This document shows positions 1 to 8,819 of a stretch of 64,000 nucleotides of DNA, piece by piece. The position numbers were made by a program, and so were the translations under genes. A model generated the notes under the pieces. It made no database searches. It worked only from the letters and a program-made list of their open reading frames with translations, and was not told where the DNA came from. Each line of letters opens with the position of its first letter. The first letter of the stretch is position 1. Source of the stretch: Terribacillus halophilus (GTDB lineage: Bacteria; Bacillota; Bacilli; Bacillales; Amphibacillaceae); assembly GCF_900101385.1 (NCBI RefSeq), contig NZ_FMZB01000001.1, forward strand, positions 310,001-374,000, given 5' to 3'.

Positions 1-1061
1 TATCCCAAAGCTAAACGGTAATAATAATTCGCCTTTTCGAAATTCTTTTCGTTGCTGTAGTAGGTAGCGATTTCGTCAGCGTATTTCTGCAGTTCGTACA
101 TTCTGTTATGCTCTTTAAAGTAATCAATAGCATTCTTCAGCGTAGCGGTATAACTGCTAGGGTCCATATTTGCGGAATATAGGGTTTTGAAATGCCAGTA
201 GACATCCTGGTCCCTGTCTTTCTCCAAACGTTTCATCCCTACTTCACACAACTGTTTTCCCTTTTCAAACTGCTCTTCAGCAAAGGCTATCTTAGCTAAT
301 AGATAGAGGGTAGCTGTGTAGTTTTCGAATTCTTCATACGGTAATGTCTTCTCTAAATAACGTTTCGCTGCTGAATATAGTCCTTTGTTTTCATAGAGTA
401 AACCAAGATTATGGTAAATACTCACCTGTACCATTTCATCATGTTTTGTATTCGTATCCTGCAAAGCAGAATGCAGGTATTCTTCAGCTAAATCAAATTC
501 TCCCATATCAATATAGTTCAAAGCGATTAGAATCTTAGCCCTCGTCAGCTTCTTCTCATAAGCCGGATACAGCTGATAGATATAAATCGCCTTCTCGGCA
601 TAAATAGCAGATCGATTCGTGTAATCTAGATAATAAAGCGCGGAAGCAAACAAATCGAAGAATTCCGCTTTTTCGATGTCATCATGGATATAGCCGAGAT
701 AAGGTTCGACTTGGCCGTATTCTTCGATGGCGTTGTAATAGTCTTTTGTCGAGTAAAGGTACATGCCTTTGAACAGGTGCAGGTAATAGAGATGTTCTTC
801 TTTGAGGTAAGGGGAAAAGCCTTCTACTTGGCTGATAAGTTTTTCAGCATCTCCATAATTCTTGCAGAGAATATGATGGCGGCTATGAATCAGAAGTGCC
901 AGCTTGACGACGTCGTCATTCGCTTCTCCTTTAGCGAGCTGTTCGGATACTTCCGTTTTCAGCTTTTCCGCTGCTTGGACTTTTTTCAATTTGATGTTCA
1001 TATACCACAAATTGAGCAGTTCCCTTAGCTCTTCTGAGTTGAATGTGACGTCAGAACGCAT
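1..1061 (-). CDS. Rap-like TPR regulatory protein (3' end outside window)
   Basis: The reading frame is open from an ATG at 1061 down to the window edge, giving 353 visible codons without a stop. The start is preceded by a good ribosome site (AGGGAGTG). The protein is all-helical in appearance and contains TPR-like helix pairs such as YHNLGLLYENKGLYSAAKRY at about residue 220. An N-terminal helical bundle precedes them, the layout of Rap-family aspartate phosphatases and related Rap/NprR/PlcR-type TPR proteins. Rap proteins dephosphorylate Spo0F or block response regulators such as ComA and are inhibited by Phr peptides; which target applies here cannot be told. A second Rap-like gene lies at 58765-59826. 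Whether a phr gene follows is unknown because the end is cut off. Confidence 0.75.
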   Translation of the reverse strand, partial: MRSDVTFNSEELRELLNLWYMNIKLKKVQAAEKLKTEVSEQLAKGEANDDVVKLALLIHSRHHILCKNYGDAEKLISQVEGFSPYLKEEHLYYLHLFKGMYLYSTKDYYNAIEEYGQVEPYLGYIHDDIEKAEFFDLFASALYYLDYTNRSAIYAEKAIYIYQLYPAYEKKLTRAKILIALNYIDMGEFDLAEEYLHSALQDTNTKHDEMVQVSIYHNLGLLYENKGLYSAAKRYLEKTLPYEEFENYTATLYLLAKIAFAEEQFEKGKQLCEVGMKRLEKDRDQDVYWHFKTLYSANMDPSSYTATLKNAIDYFKEHNRMYELQKYADEIATYYSNEKNFEKANYYYRLALG

Positions 1062-1207
1062 CAGTTACACTCCCTAGTCTGTAAGATTTTGCCTAAAACA
1101 AGCATAGCATGTTTTCTAGTGGATTTTTATTGGGAAAGTAGGTCGAATTTTGCGACATTATTTGGCGTTTAATAGGAAGAAGCCATGAAAGCAGGAAAGT
1201 TGTCTAT

Positions 1208-1234
1208 AAAAAAACACCTCCGTAGATGGAGGTG
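1208..1234 (-). terminator. Rho-independent terminator of the MATE gene
   Basis: CACCTCC and GGAGGTG pair around a 6-base loop at 1215-1234, and the minus strand continues into seven T residues (1214-1208). It lies directly after the MATE stop codon. Confidence 0.85.
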
Positions 1235-1235
1235 C

Positions 1236-2594
1236 TCAAACAGCTATTTGCTCTTGGTTGCGCTGGATGAATCGCAGCCGCAGGAAAAAGCCGATCGCAG
1301 CACAAGTCAAGCCGAGCGTGATGCCGACCCAGAAACCAAACGGCTCCAGTGTCGTGAAGCGGGACAATAGATAGCCACTCGGCAGACCGACGATCCAGTA
1401 AGAAATGAAAGCAATGATAAACGGGATGGTAACGTCTTTATAGCCGCGCAGCACGCCTTGAAGGGAAGCTTGAGCTGCGTCGGAAAACTGATACATGATG
1501 GCAAACAGCATGAACTGCATGGCAAGCAGGACGACAGCACGATCAGATGTATAGAAGTAGCTGATCTGTTCCCGGAAGATGAACAACAGCAAGCTCAATA
1601 TACCGATGATGACAAGGGCGGAACTGACCCCAAGGATGGCGTATTGTTTCGCGTGGTTCATCCTTCGAGCGCCGACTTCATAGGAGACAACGATCGTCAT
1701 TCCGATCGAGATGCTGAGCGGTACCATGAACATCAATGTCGTGAAGTTCAACGCTGTCTGATGGGCAGCAATGATGGTCGTATCGAACAAAGAACCCATG
1801 AGCAGGGTGACGACACTGAAGATGCTTGCTTCAAAAAACGTACTCAGCCCCATCGGCACCCCGATTTTCAATTGTTCTTTCCAAGCCTGGAATGAAATCT
1901 TATACCAGCGGACGAACAAATAATGCGTACGCATTTCTTTCAATTTAAATGTCAGGAAAACACTGGTACCGAATATGAACCAATACGTAAACGCTGTTGC
2001 ATAGCCGGCCCCTGCTCCGCCAAGCTCCGGAAAACCGAAGTTCCCGAAGATGAGCAGGTAATTCAGCAGGGCGTTGATAGGCAGCGCCATCAGCAAAATC
2101 ACCATTGATACTCTTGTGTAGCCTTGGGCATCAAAGAAATTACGCAAAACGGCACTGGCAAACAGCGGAATAATCCCGATGGCAAGTCCGTGCAGATAAT
2201 TTGTTGCAACAGTATGTACATCCGTACTCAAATCCATGATGCCAAGCACTGGCTGAAGGGCAAATGCTCCGATAACCAACACAACCAACGAAATCAAAAT
2301 AGCCAAATAAAAACCTTGCATGACTGTCCGTCCGACGTCGCTGCGGCGGTTGTTTCCGATCAGCTGCCCGACCATCGGCGTAATGGCCAGCATGATCCCG
2401 GTCAACCCGGTATAAACGGGCATCCAAAGGCTCGATCCAACAGCCACACCAGCCAAATCATCCGTGCCGGCACGGCCGGACATCATGGTATCCAGCACCG
2501 TCATGGCATTATAGCTGATCTGTGTCACGAGGATGGGCCATAATATGTGAAAGAATAAAGACGCTTTTTCGCGTATCGAATTGGTAGGATACAT
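1236..2594 (-). CDS. MATE family multidrug/sodium antiporter
   Basis: The 452-residue protein has about twelve hydrophobic segments in two similar halves. The opening region around ILWPILVTQISYNAMTVLDT and the conserved AGTDDLAGVAVGSS stretch are typical of the NorM/DinF MATE family, which exports cationic drugs or metabolites in exchange for Na+ or H+. The frame is open for a further 24 codons upstream, but the ATG at 2594 has a strong ribosome site (GGAGGTGG) at correct spacing, so it is chosen. The gene appears monocistronic with its own terminator. The substrate cannot be inferred. Confidence 0.9.
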   Translation of the reverse strand: MYPTNSIREKASLFFHILWPILVTQISYNAMTVLDTMMSGRAGTDDLAGVAVGSSLWMPVYTGLTGIMLAITPMVGQLIGNNRRSDVGRTVMQGFYLAILISLVVLVIGAFALQPVLGIMDLSTDVHTVATNYLHGLAIGIIPLFASAVLRNFFDAQGYTRVSMVILLMALPINALLNYLLIFGNFGFPELGGAGAGYATAFTYWFIFGTSVFLTFKLKEMRTHYLFVRWYKISFQAWKEQLKIGVPMGLSTFFEASIFSVVTLLMGSLFDTTIIAAHQTALNFTTLMFMVPLSISIGMTIVVSYEVGARRMNHAKQYAILGVSSALVIIGILSLLLFIFREQISYFYTSDRAVVLLAMQFMLFAIMYQFSDAAQASLQGVLRGYKDVTIPFIIAFISYWIVGLPSGYLLSRFTTLEPFGFWVGITLGLTCAAIGFFLRLRFIQRNQEQIAV

Positions 2595-2779
2595 AAGTCC
2601 ACCTCCAGTTGTCGAAAAAAGTAAAATCACAGCATCTAGTGTAACATACCCCCTGCTGTAAAGCACTTTTGCTCTGGTGCTAAAGTTTCAGAAGGTCTGT
2701 GGATAAGTCGTTTAGATTTTAGCTGTAAGGGTACATAACACATAACAGCATCTGCCAGACAGGAAAGGAGTGGTAAGAG

Positions 2780-3130
2780 ATGACTTGCCCTTCATTGACG
2801 TTAAGTGTGCAGGATTTTGTCGAGCAAACCAAAAGAGGTTCGTCCATAAACGATAACTACTTTTTCGTTTTCAACCATAAGCCGATATTGGCGAAAATAT
2901 ATATAAAAAATCATATGATCGAAATCCCTGATCTGCACGACGTTGTGCTGGAGAAAGGGAGTGATGGCAAAAACAGTCTGTTTTTCATGCCTAAGTCATT
3001 CATTTATGAGAATCCGAAAACGAAGCGGACATTGGACGATATGCCCCGCATCATCTTGGAAGGAGAAGAACTATCCATGTCGATGGAACAAACAGATGAA
3101 GCCTACACCATGACGATCACAATTCGTTAG
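2780..3130 (+). CDS. Hypothetical protein, 116 aa
   Basis: An ATG at 2780 follows a good ribosome site (GGAAAGGAGTGG). The product is soluble, mixed alpha/beta in character, with no signal peptide, membrane segment or metal motif visible. It contains a hydrophobic HKPILAKIYIKN segment and an acidic C-terminal half. I do not recognise a family. The stop codon lies inside a terminator hairpin, so it is transcribed alone or as a last gene. The strong ribosome site and the terminator support it as a real gene. Confidence 0.7.
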   Translation: MTCPSLTLSVQDFVEQTKRGSSINDNYFFVFNHKPILAKIYIKNHMIEIPDLHDVVLEKGSDGKNSLFFMPKSFIYENPKTKRTLDDMPRIILEGEELSMSMEQTDEAYTMTITIR

Positions 3131-3145
3131 TGCAGGCTTTTTTTT
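3099..3145 (+). terminator. Terminator overlapping the end of the 116-aa gene
   Basis: AAGCCTaCAC (3099-3108) pairs with GTGcAGGCTT (3130-3139), followed by a run of T to 3145. The left arm is coding sequence and the right arm begins at the last base of the stop codon. Confidence 0.7.
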
Positions 3146-3214
3146 ATACCCAAATGTACTTCTATAAAGTAAAATATAATAGAAAAAAATCAACCAGGAA
3201 AAAGGTACAAGAGA

Positions 3215-3901
3215 ATGGAAATCAAAGACAAACAAAATGTATTGGCGGGCTTCACTGCAAGACTTTTGCGCAAGCATTTCGGAAAAGGTCCCGAGGCGGT
3301 ATTCGTTTCCATTGCATATGATATCATTTGTATTTATGTACGGGACTTGCTGACGCCTGTCGAGAAAGTACTGCTGGAGAATGAGCAGCATGCCATGGTT
3401 TATGCAACACGTGATAGTTTGATGGAGAAGTGCCTGCCTGAACTGAAAGAACAAATCAAGGAGGAGACTGGTCACTATTTCAAACATTTCTATTATGACT
3501 GGAATATGGAGACCAATGGCGGCGTCATCGTGGCAATCAAAGATCTGCTAAGTGATGGATCTGATTATCCAGACTTGCAGAAGGTGAATGAGCTGGTTGG
3601 AGCAGTCACGAAGAAAACAGAGAGGTTGCCGGACAAGGTAAAATCTGTTAAGCTGAATAATAGAACATTAGTAATCTACCGCGAGGGGATACTCGTCAAT
3701 ATCGAAAAAGAGATCGTCCGCAGCGGAGAGGAAGAAGTACTGCGAAAAGCCAAAGGGAATCTGGAAAAGCAGGAGCTGCGTGAGGCATTTGATAAAGAAA
3801 GTCAATTGCTGCAAGGCACTGCACAGGAAATCTTCGTGGATTGGTCGTTTGAAAAGGATCAAAGCGTGATTGTCGTCATCATCAATCCCAACGATAATTG
3901 A
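3215..3901 (+). CDS. MpsC-like (DUF2294) protein with two tandem domains
   Basis: The 228-residue protein starts at an ATG at 3215. The first half begins with GFTARLLRKHFGKGPEAVFV and continues with a strand-rich IIVIYVRD-like segment, the signature of the DUF2294 family (PF10057), now linked with MpsC of a Na+-translocating membrane-potential system in staphylococci. The second half (about 115-228) repeats the pattern in diverged form, so the gene looks like an internal duplication. No membrane segment is visible, so it would act as a peripheral or cytosolic partner. mpsA and mpsB are not in the window. A terminator at 3943-3990 follows. Family call is firm, function is not. Confidence 0.75.
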   Translation: MEIKDKQNVLAGFTARLLRKHFGKGPEAVFVSIAYDIICIYVRDLLTPVEKVLLENEQHAMVYATRDSLMEKCLPELKEQIKEETGHYFKHFYYDWNMETNGGVIVAIKDLLSDGSDYPDLQKVNELVGAVTKKTERLPDKVKSVKLNNRTLVIYREGILVNIEKEIVRSGEEEVLRKAKGNLEKQELREAFDKESQLLQGTAQEIFVDWSFEKDQSVIVVIINPNDN

Positions 3902-3942
3902 ATTTACTTGGCTAGCATTGGCTGGGCATGGAACTAGCGATA

Positions 3943-3990
3943 AAGCCAAAGTAGGGACAGCGATAAGCGTCTTTACTTTGGCTTATTTTA
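3943..3990 (+). terminator. Terminator after the DUF2294 gene
   Basis: AAGCCAAAGTA (about 3943-3953) pairs perfectly with TACTTTGGCTT (3974-3984), followed by ATTTTA. Confidence 0.7.
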
Positions 3991-4076
3991 ATGGACTCAG
4001 GTTAAAAGAAGGGGACCTAACTATCAGTATTAGTAAGCAAGTGGCGACAGCTCCTGTTGAGGGGAAGGTGGCAGAA

Positions 4077-4487
4077 ATGAAGATAGAAACGGAAAAAGAT
4101 ATTGTCACGAGCAGATCATGCGGCCGGAAGCTAGCAGCGGAACTGGGTTTCAATGCAGTCGAACAAGCACGCATCACTGCGGCCATCTCAGAGCTTGCCC
4201 GTAATATTTATAAGTATGCCGGAAGCGGTACGATCTGTATCCGCAGCGAACAAGATGGAATGAAGGTCGGTATCTACATTACCGCCAAGGACAACGGCCC
4301 CGGCATCTTAAACTTGCAGGAAGCCATGCTCGATGGCTATACGACTGGCGGCGGTCTGGGGCGAGGACTTCCTGGCGTGAAGCGGCTCATGGATAACTTT
4401 GATATTACATCCTCCAAAGAAGAAGGTACTTGTGTGCAGGTGGCCAAATACCGGATCACTCGAACAACAAGTGTATTCCTGAAATAG
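4077..4487 (+). CDS. RsbT-like serine kinase / anti-sigma regulatory ATPase
   Basis: The 136-residue product carries GHKL ATPase motifs: the N box ELARNIYKYAG (about 42-52), the G1 motif DNGPGI (about 76-81) and the glycine-rich GGGLGRGLPGVKRLMD lid (about 91-106). These features and the length match RsbT, the stressosome kinase that phosphorylates RsbR/RsbS and activates RsbU. The ATG at 4077 with GAGGGGAAGG upstream is chosen, although the frame is open back to 3870 into the preceding terminator. No rsbR, rsbS, rsbU or sigB gene is adjacent, so it is an orphan. It could instead control another STAS-domain protein. Confidence 0.8.
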   Translation: MKIETEKDIVTSRSCGRKLAAELGFNAVEQARITAAISELARNIYKYAGSGTICIRSEQDGMKVGIYITAKDNGPGILNLQEAMLDGYTTGGGLGRGLPGVKRLMDNFDITSSKEEGTCVQVAKYRITRTTSVFLK

Positions 4488-4591
4488 GGATACGCTTATT
4501 TTATTGGCCAAAATGTTAATCCATCAAAATAATATGAAACCAAATGGTCCATTCAATCGTCTATTAAGTAACAAACATAGGAGGGAACAAC

Positions 4592-4753
4592 ATGTTCCAG
4601 ATTGTTTTCTATATAATAGGTGTCCTTGTAATGCTGTACCTGGTAGCCGAAATTGCCCGCCAGCTGACAGACCTTCGCCAGCTCATCTCGCCGGAAAACA
4701 AAACAAAAAAGCCTGAGACAGAAAGTTCTGTCCCAAGCTTCGGTGATCAATAG
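4592..4753 (+). CDS. Small single-span membrane protein, 53 aa
   Basis: An ATG at 4592 has a near-ideal ribosome site (GGAGGGAACAAC). The peptide starts [20 protein letters not shown], one transmembrane helix, followed by a charged tail (RQLTDLRQL, then a KTKKPETE segment). No family is recognised. Its last 7 bases overlap the stop of the convergent wall-hydrolase gene, and its C-terminal codons contain that gene's terminator. It was found by direct reading in a frame different from the longer spurious ORF at 4504-4716. Confidence 0.65.
   Translation: MFQIVFYIIGVLVMLYLVAEIARQLTDLRQLISPENKTKKPETESSVPSFGDQ
4701..4740 (-). terminator. Terminator of the LysM/NlpC-P60 gene, inside the opposite small gene
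   Basis: On the minus strand AAGCtTGgGACAG and CTGTCtCAgGCTT form a hairpin, followed by TTTTTTGTTTTG (4710-4701). It lies within the coding sequence of the 53-aa protein on the plus strand. Confidence 0.65.
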
Positions 4754-5796
4754 AAACGCTTGTAGCTATCGAAATGCTTCGCGTAATAAGAATTGCTTGT
4801 GCTTGTGATGCGCACGCCATCGTTATCCGCATGGATGAACTGACCGCCGCCAAGGTAGATACCCATATGGGAGATACCAGCTTTGTACGTACCTTTGAAG
4901 AAGATCAAATCACCAGGCTGCGGTGAGCTTACATAATAAGAACGGTTGAAGTAACCTTCCGCAGATGTACGGGAGATATCATAACCGGCATTCTTGAATG
5001 CATAGTAGATGAATCCGCTGCAGTCGAAACCAGCAGTCGAGGATCCGCCCCATACATAAGGTTTACCCAGCTGGGATTTCGCAACGCTGATCAGCTTGTC
5101 CACACTCTTGGAAGTACTTGCGGAGTCCACTTTCGTGTTATTCGCTGGCTTCGTGGAAGAAGAGGAACCGCTGCTTGCTTTTCCGTTGATCTTCAATGTC
5201 TGACCGACACGGATGACATCAGAAGATAGATTGTTCCAGCTCTTCAAGTTCGCAACAGAAACACCGTTGTTGTTGGCAATCTTCCAAAGTGAATCACCCG
5301 ACTTCACTTTGTAAGTGGAAGAGGAGCTGCTGCTTGAGTTGGACGAGCTGCTGGAATTGGAGGAAGAGTTATTCGAAGAAGAAGAACCCCCCGCAGAAAC
5401 CTTCAGCTTGTCACCAGGATAAATCAAGTATCCAGAGATATTATTCCATTTTTTCAAGTTGCTCAAAGATATGTTATGTTTCGCTGCAATACCACTCAAC
5501 GTATCACCGGATTTAACAGTATATGTAGATGCACTGCTAGAAGAAGATGAAGATGTGTTCGTATTAGATTTAGACGAGCTGGATGAACCAGAAGTCTGCA
5601 ATACTTGGTTAGGGAAAATCAAATCACTTTTCAAATTGTTGATTTTCTTCAATTCAGAAACGGAAGTGTCGTATTTGCTGGCAATCTTCCAGAGCGAGTC
5701 GCCCTTTTGTACTTTATAGGATGCAGCGTCAACTGTTGTGGCATATGAACTAGCGATAACTGCCGTAGCAGCAAGGGTAACAATCGTCTTTTTCAT
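4747..5796 (-). CDS. Secreted D,L-endopeptidase with three LysM domains and NlpC/P60 domain
   Basis: The 349-residue precursor begins [17 protein letters not shown] and has a signal peptide probably cleaved near residue 24. Three LysM domains (about 26-69, 90-133, 160-205; each opens like [13 protein letters not shown] or [13 protein letters not shown]) are separated by Ser/Asn-rich linkers. The C-terminal NlpC/P60 domain (about 232-349) shows the catalytic Cys in [11 protein letters not shown] and the His in SHMGIYLGG. This is the LytE/LytF/CwlS architecture of Bacillus autolysins that cut peptidoglycan stem peptides during separation or elongation. The ATG at 5796 is chosen because it starts a clean signal peptide; an ATG nine codons earlier is possible. 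The gene is transcribed alone. Confidence 0.9.
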   Translation of the reverse strand: MKKTIVTLAATAVIASSYATTVDAASYKVQKGDSLWKIASKYDTSVSELKKINNLKSDLIFPNQVLQTSGSSSSSKSNTNTSSSSSSSASTYTVKSGDTLSGIAAKHNISLSNLKKWNNISGYLIYPGDKLKVSAGGSSSSNNSSSNSSSSSNSSSSSSSTYKVKSGDSLWKIANNNGVSVANLKSWNNLSSDVIRVGQTLKINGKASSGSSSSTKPANNTKVDSASTSKSVDKLISVAKSQLGKPYVWGGSSTAGFDCSGFIYYAFKNAGYDISRTSAEGYFNRSYYVSSPQPGDLIFFKGTYKAGISHMGIYLGGGQFIHADNDGVRITSTSNSYYAKHFDSYKRFY

Positions 5797-6126
5797 TCTA
5801 GTAACGTTCTCCTTTATTTTCATAATCCATAGAAATTAATCATACTATAGCATAATTTGGCACCTAGATTACCAGAATTTACGCAGATGTAATGTAACTG
5901 TAATATTAGACGCGTATATTGTAGGGAAATGTAGAATGGATGTTATTGAGGGTTCCGAGATAGTATGTTACTATTTTTACAGATTCAGTAAGTGGATAAG
6001 GACTTTTGTACGAGTTGTGATTTGCCGCCTTGGATAATGTTTTATCTTTTAGACAAGGGGAAGTATAATTCGTATGAAACACACTATACGCATTCTACAT
6101 ATAATACATAAAGAGGTGCAGAACGT
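5797..6126. other. Divergent intergenic region between wall hydrolase and galU
   Basis: No gene is seen in this AT-rich 330 bp. A TATAAT at 6064-6069 lies 58 bases before the galU start and may be its -10 element, but no good -35 accompanies it. The region must also hold the promoter for the wall hydrolase on the minus strand. Confidence 0.4.
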
Positions 6127-7011
6127 ATGAAAATCAAAAAGGCCATCATTCCAGCAGCAGGTCTAGGAACACGCTTCCTGCCAGCAACGAAAGCACAGCC
6201 GAAGGAAATGCTGCCAATCGTTGATAAACCAACGATTCAATACATTGTCGAAGAAGCAGTGAAATCCGGCATCGAAGACATCATCATTGTCAGCGGCCGC
6301 GGAAAACGTGCCATCGAAGACCACTTCGACAAATCCTACGAGCTGGAAGATCAGCTAATCAAAAAAGATAAAATGAAGATGCTCGAAGAAATCCAAGACA
6401 TCTCCAATCTTGCTGACATCCACTACATCCGTCAAAAAGAAGCAAAAGGCCTTGGCCACGCCATCGCCACAGCCAAGAAATTCATCGGCAACGAGCCATT
6501 CGCAGTCTTGCTCGGTGATGATATCGTGAAAACAGACGGAACACCAGCATTGAAACAATTGACAGAAGCCTTTGAAAAGTATCGCGGTTCTGTCGTCGGC
6601 GTACAGCAAGTACCAGAATCCGAAGTATCCAAATACGGTGTCGTCGCACCTCAAGGATCCACAAGTGAACCTAACTTGATGCAAGTAAGCGACCTAGTCG
6701 AGAAACCGAAGAAAGAAGAAGCACCTTCCAACTACGCAATCATGGGACGCTACGTATTGACTCCAGAAATCTTTGATATCCTGGAAACTCTTCCTCCAGG
6801 TGCTGGCGGAGAGATCCAATTGACAGATGCGATTAAAGAGTTGAATAAGAAACAAGCTGTCTATGCTTGTGAGTTCAGTGGAGATCGTTATGATGTTGGG
6901 GATAAATTTGGGTTTATTAAAGCGACTATTGAGTTTGCGTTGGATCGTCCGGATTTGAAAGATCAATTAGAAGATTATCTAAAAAACTATGTGATGTTAG
7001 AAAATAAATAA
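6127..7011 (+). CDS. galU: UTP-glucose-1-phosphate uridylyltransferase
   Basis: The 294-residue enzyme makes UDP-glucose from UTP and glucose-1-phosphate. The nucleotide-binding [18 protein letters not shown] segment lies at residues 12-29, and LLGDDI, GRYVLTP and the [12 protein letters not shown] segment follow as in Bacillus GtaB and other GalU proteins. The length is normal. An AAAGAGGTGC ribosome site precedes the ATG. It has its own terminator, so it is a separate unit just ahead of the capsule operon. UDP-glucose is the substrate of the two UDP-glucose dehydrogenases in the window (12259 and 30976) and of teichoic-acid and glycolipid glucosylation. Confidence 0.95.
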   Translation: MKIKKAIIPAAGLGTRFLPATKAQPKEMLPIVDKPTIQYIVEEAVKSGIEDIIIVSGRGKRAIEDHFDKSYELEDQLIKKDKMKMLEEIQDISNLADIHYIRQKEAKGLGHAIATAKKFIGNEPFAVLLGDDIVKTDGTPALKQLTEAFEKYRGSVVGVQQVPESEVSKYGVVAPQGSTSEPNLMQVSDLVEKPKKEEAPSNYAIMGRYVLTPEIFDILETLPPGAGGEIQLTDAIKELNKKQAVYACEFSGDRYDVGDKFGFIKATIEFALDRPDLKDQLEDYLKNYVMLENK

Positions 7012-7024
7012 AGTTAACTGCGAG

Positions 7025-7054
7025 AACAAGCCTTTTTTAAAGGCTTGTTTTTTT
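7025..7054 (+). terminator. galU terminator
   Basis: AACAAGCCTTT (7025-7035) pairs with AAAGGCTTGTT (7039-7049), followed by a T run. It separates galU from the capsule operon. Confidence 0.9.
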
Positions 7055-7215
7055 ATCCAAATTTATTTGTAAATCTACTCCCTAACTGGAAAAACTATGT
7101 TATACTTCTATATGTTTGTTTTGAATAGAGTCAAAAAGGACTATATATTATACTAATTTTCCCTGATAACGCAACAATATTTGTAAGTTTTTCTACTGTT
7201 CGACAAAATAGGACA

Positions 7216-7243
7216 TTGCAAGGTAACAAATAGAAGATATAAT
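7216..7243 (+). promoter_or_regulatory. Probable sigma-A promoter of the capsule operon
   Basis: TTGCAA (7216-7221), a 16-base spacer and a consensus TATAAT (7238-7243) lie about 70 bases upstream of the first capsule gene. The AT-rich 260-bp gap between the galU terminator and 7314 holds no gene. Confidence 0.5.
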
Positions 7244-7313
7244 AGGATAGTACTATTTCACGAAAAGTTAGTATATTACACCGACAGCAAGATTAATTAA
7301 CGGAGGGAAATGA

Positions 7314-8081
7314 ATGGAAGAAACAATATCTTTAAAGGAAATATTTGCATTGTTAAAGAAGCGCATGTTAATGATTTTATCCTTAATAGTGAGCTTTGCT
7401 GCGATTGCACTTATACTTAGCTACTTTTTAATTACTCCTACATATACAGCAAAAGCTTCTGTGGTCGTCAATCAGGAGGAGAATGTCGATGTTTCAGCGT
7501 TAAATACAGCAATTCAATCCAATATAAGCTTGATCAATACATATAAGATCGTTATGACAAGCCCTGTCATTTTGGATGAAGTTGCAAAAGAGATGAACTT
7601 GTCTTTATCATCTACTGAAATTGCAGAGAAGTTAGAGGTTACGTCAGAAGCAGACACACAGATTATCACTGTTACAGCAACTGACATCAATCAAGCAAAA
7701 GCCGCAGAGCTTGCGAATACGACAGTGAATGTATTCCAAAATGAAATACCTGAATTGATGAACTTGGAAAACGTTAAACCGCTATCGTTAGCGGAAACAG
7801 AAGACAACCCGTCTCCGGCGAGTCCGAATATCCTATTGAATACAGCTATTGCTATTGTTTTAGGTGCTATGGTCGGGATTGGTCTTGCATTCTTGCTAGA
7901 GTATCTAGATAACACTGTGAAAACGGAAAATGACATCGAGAAGAGAATCGGTATTCCAGTGATCGGGTCTATCAGTCATATGAGCGAAGAGGACTTAGTA
8001 ACCAATAAACAATATCAAACTACAGCGCAGAGAAGAAATGTAAGGAGAGACTATAATGGCCAAAAGAAAAAAACAGTTTAA
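7314..8081 (+). CDS. Capsule chain-length regulator / BY-kinase activator (YveK/CapA type)
   Basis: This 255-residue Wzz-type polysaccharide co-polymerase has a first membrane helix at about residues 18-39, an extracellular domain (about 40-170) and a second helix at about 178-198. The proline-containing motif DNPSPASPN lies just before the second helix, as in EpsA, YwqC and CapA. Such proteins sit in the membrane, set polymer length and activate the partner BY-kinase through the cytoplasmic tail. The first gene of the operon, it overlaps the kinase by 26 bp, indicating coupled translation. The start ATG follows ACGGAGGGAAATGA. An early ATG-rich start (MEETISLKEIFALLKKR) is normal for the family. 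Confidence 0.9.
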   Translation: MEETISLKEIFALLKKRMLMILSLIVSFAAIALILSYFLITPTYTAKASVVVNQEENVDVSALNTAIQSNISLINTYKIVMTSPVILDEVAKEMNLSLSSTEIAEKLEVTSEADTQIITVTATDINQAKAAELANTTVNVFQNEIPELMNLENVKPLSLAETEDNPSPASPNILLNTAIAIVLGAMVGIGLAFLLEYLDNTVKTENDIEKRIGIPVIGSISHMSEEDLVTNKQYQTTAQRRNVRRDYNGQKKKTV

Positions 8082-8748
8082 AACCAATGTAAGATCTCTC
8101 ATTACAAAGCAAAATCCAAAGTCCCCTATTTCAGAGCAATTCAGGACGATTCGGACGAATGTTGAATTTGCATCTGTCGATGAAAAAATCCAAAGCATGC
8201 TAGTTACATCCTCGGGACCATCAGAAGGTAAATCGTCTATTACTGCTAACTTGGCTATCGTGTTTGCACAACAAGGCAAAAAAGTGCTATTGATTGATGC
8301 CGACTTAAGGAAACCAACTACGCATTACACGTTCAAGATGGATAATCGTGTAGGATTAAGCACTGTACTCATTGGTGAGAAAACACTGGAAGAAGCAGCA
8401 CAGGAAACAGATGTACCTAATCTTGATTTATTAACTTGTGGGCCAATTCCCCCAAATCCTTCTGAGCTCCTGGGCTCAAATGCGATGAAGCGCTTGTTGG
8501 AAATAGCGGAAGAAGTCTATGACATGGTTATCATAGACACACCACCTGTATTAGCTGTCACAGATGCGCAAATTCTTGCTAATATTTGCGATGGCTCCAT
8601 TATAGTGGCACGCAGCGAACAAACAGAGTACGATTCCCTTTTAAAGGCAAAGGAACTGATTGAGCCTGCAAAAGCTAAGCTGTTGGGTGTTGTGCTGAAC
8701 GACGTAGCACAGAAACATTCAAATACCTATTATTATTACGGAAACTAA
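8056..8748 (+). CDS. Capsule tyrosine kinase (BY-kinase, CapB/YwqD/EpsB type)
   Basis: The 230-residue cytoplasmic kinase has Walker A GPSEGKS (54-60), Walker A' LLIDADLRKP (78-87), Walker B in DMVIIDTPP (about 156-164) and a terminal tyrosine cluster YYYY at 225-228, the autophosphorylation site. Firmicute BY-kinases are split from their membrane adaptor, which here is the preceding gene. Phosphorylation of the tail modulates capsule assembly and also UDP-sugar dehydrogenases such as Ugd (known for Bacillus YwqD-YwqF). TAAGGAGAGACTATA precedes the ATG. A hairpin follows at 8759-8797, before the cognate phosphatase. Confidence 0.93.
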   Translation: MAKRKKQFKTNVRSLITKQNPKSPISEQFRTIRTNVEFASVDEKIQSMLVTSSGPSEGKSSITANLAIVFAQQGKKVLLIDADLRKPTTHYTFKMDNRVGLSTVLIGEKTLEEAAQETDVPNLDLLTCGPIPPNPSELLGSNAMKRLLEIAEEVYDMVIIDTPPVLAVTDAQILANICDGSIIVARSEQTEYDSLLKAKELIEPAKAKLLGVVLNDVAQKHSNTYYYYGN

Positions 8749-8758
8749 ACTTACAAGG

Positions 8759-8797
8759 GAGCAATGTTGATCAGCAACTCATAGACATTGCTCTTTT
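8759..8797 (+). terminator. Hairpin with short T tract between kinase and phosphatase genes
   Basis: GAGCAATGT (8759-8767) pairs perfectly with ACATTGCTC (8785-8793), followed by TTTT. It may terminate part of the transcription, so that kinase and phosphatase are made in unequal amounts. Confidence 0.6.
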
Positions 8798-8819
8798 GTG
8801 AATAAATGGGGTGAAAACT

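Noticed and set aside
1458-2543. Plus-strand frames opposite the MATE gene
   Set aside because: They are antisense shadows: the MATE frame has family motifs, a ribosome site and a terminator.
2667-2779. Riboswitch upstream of the 116-aa gene
   Set aside because: The gap is short and shows no conserved aptamer motif or terminator.
3870-4076. N-terminal extension of the RsbT-like protein
   Set aside because: It reads through the terminator hairpin of the preceding gene, lacks family similarity and has no ribosome site; the ATG at 4077 does.
4504-4716. 70-aa frame on the plus strand
   Set aside because: It has no ribosome site. The 53-aa frame at 4592, in another frame, has a near-ideal one and a membrane helix.
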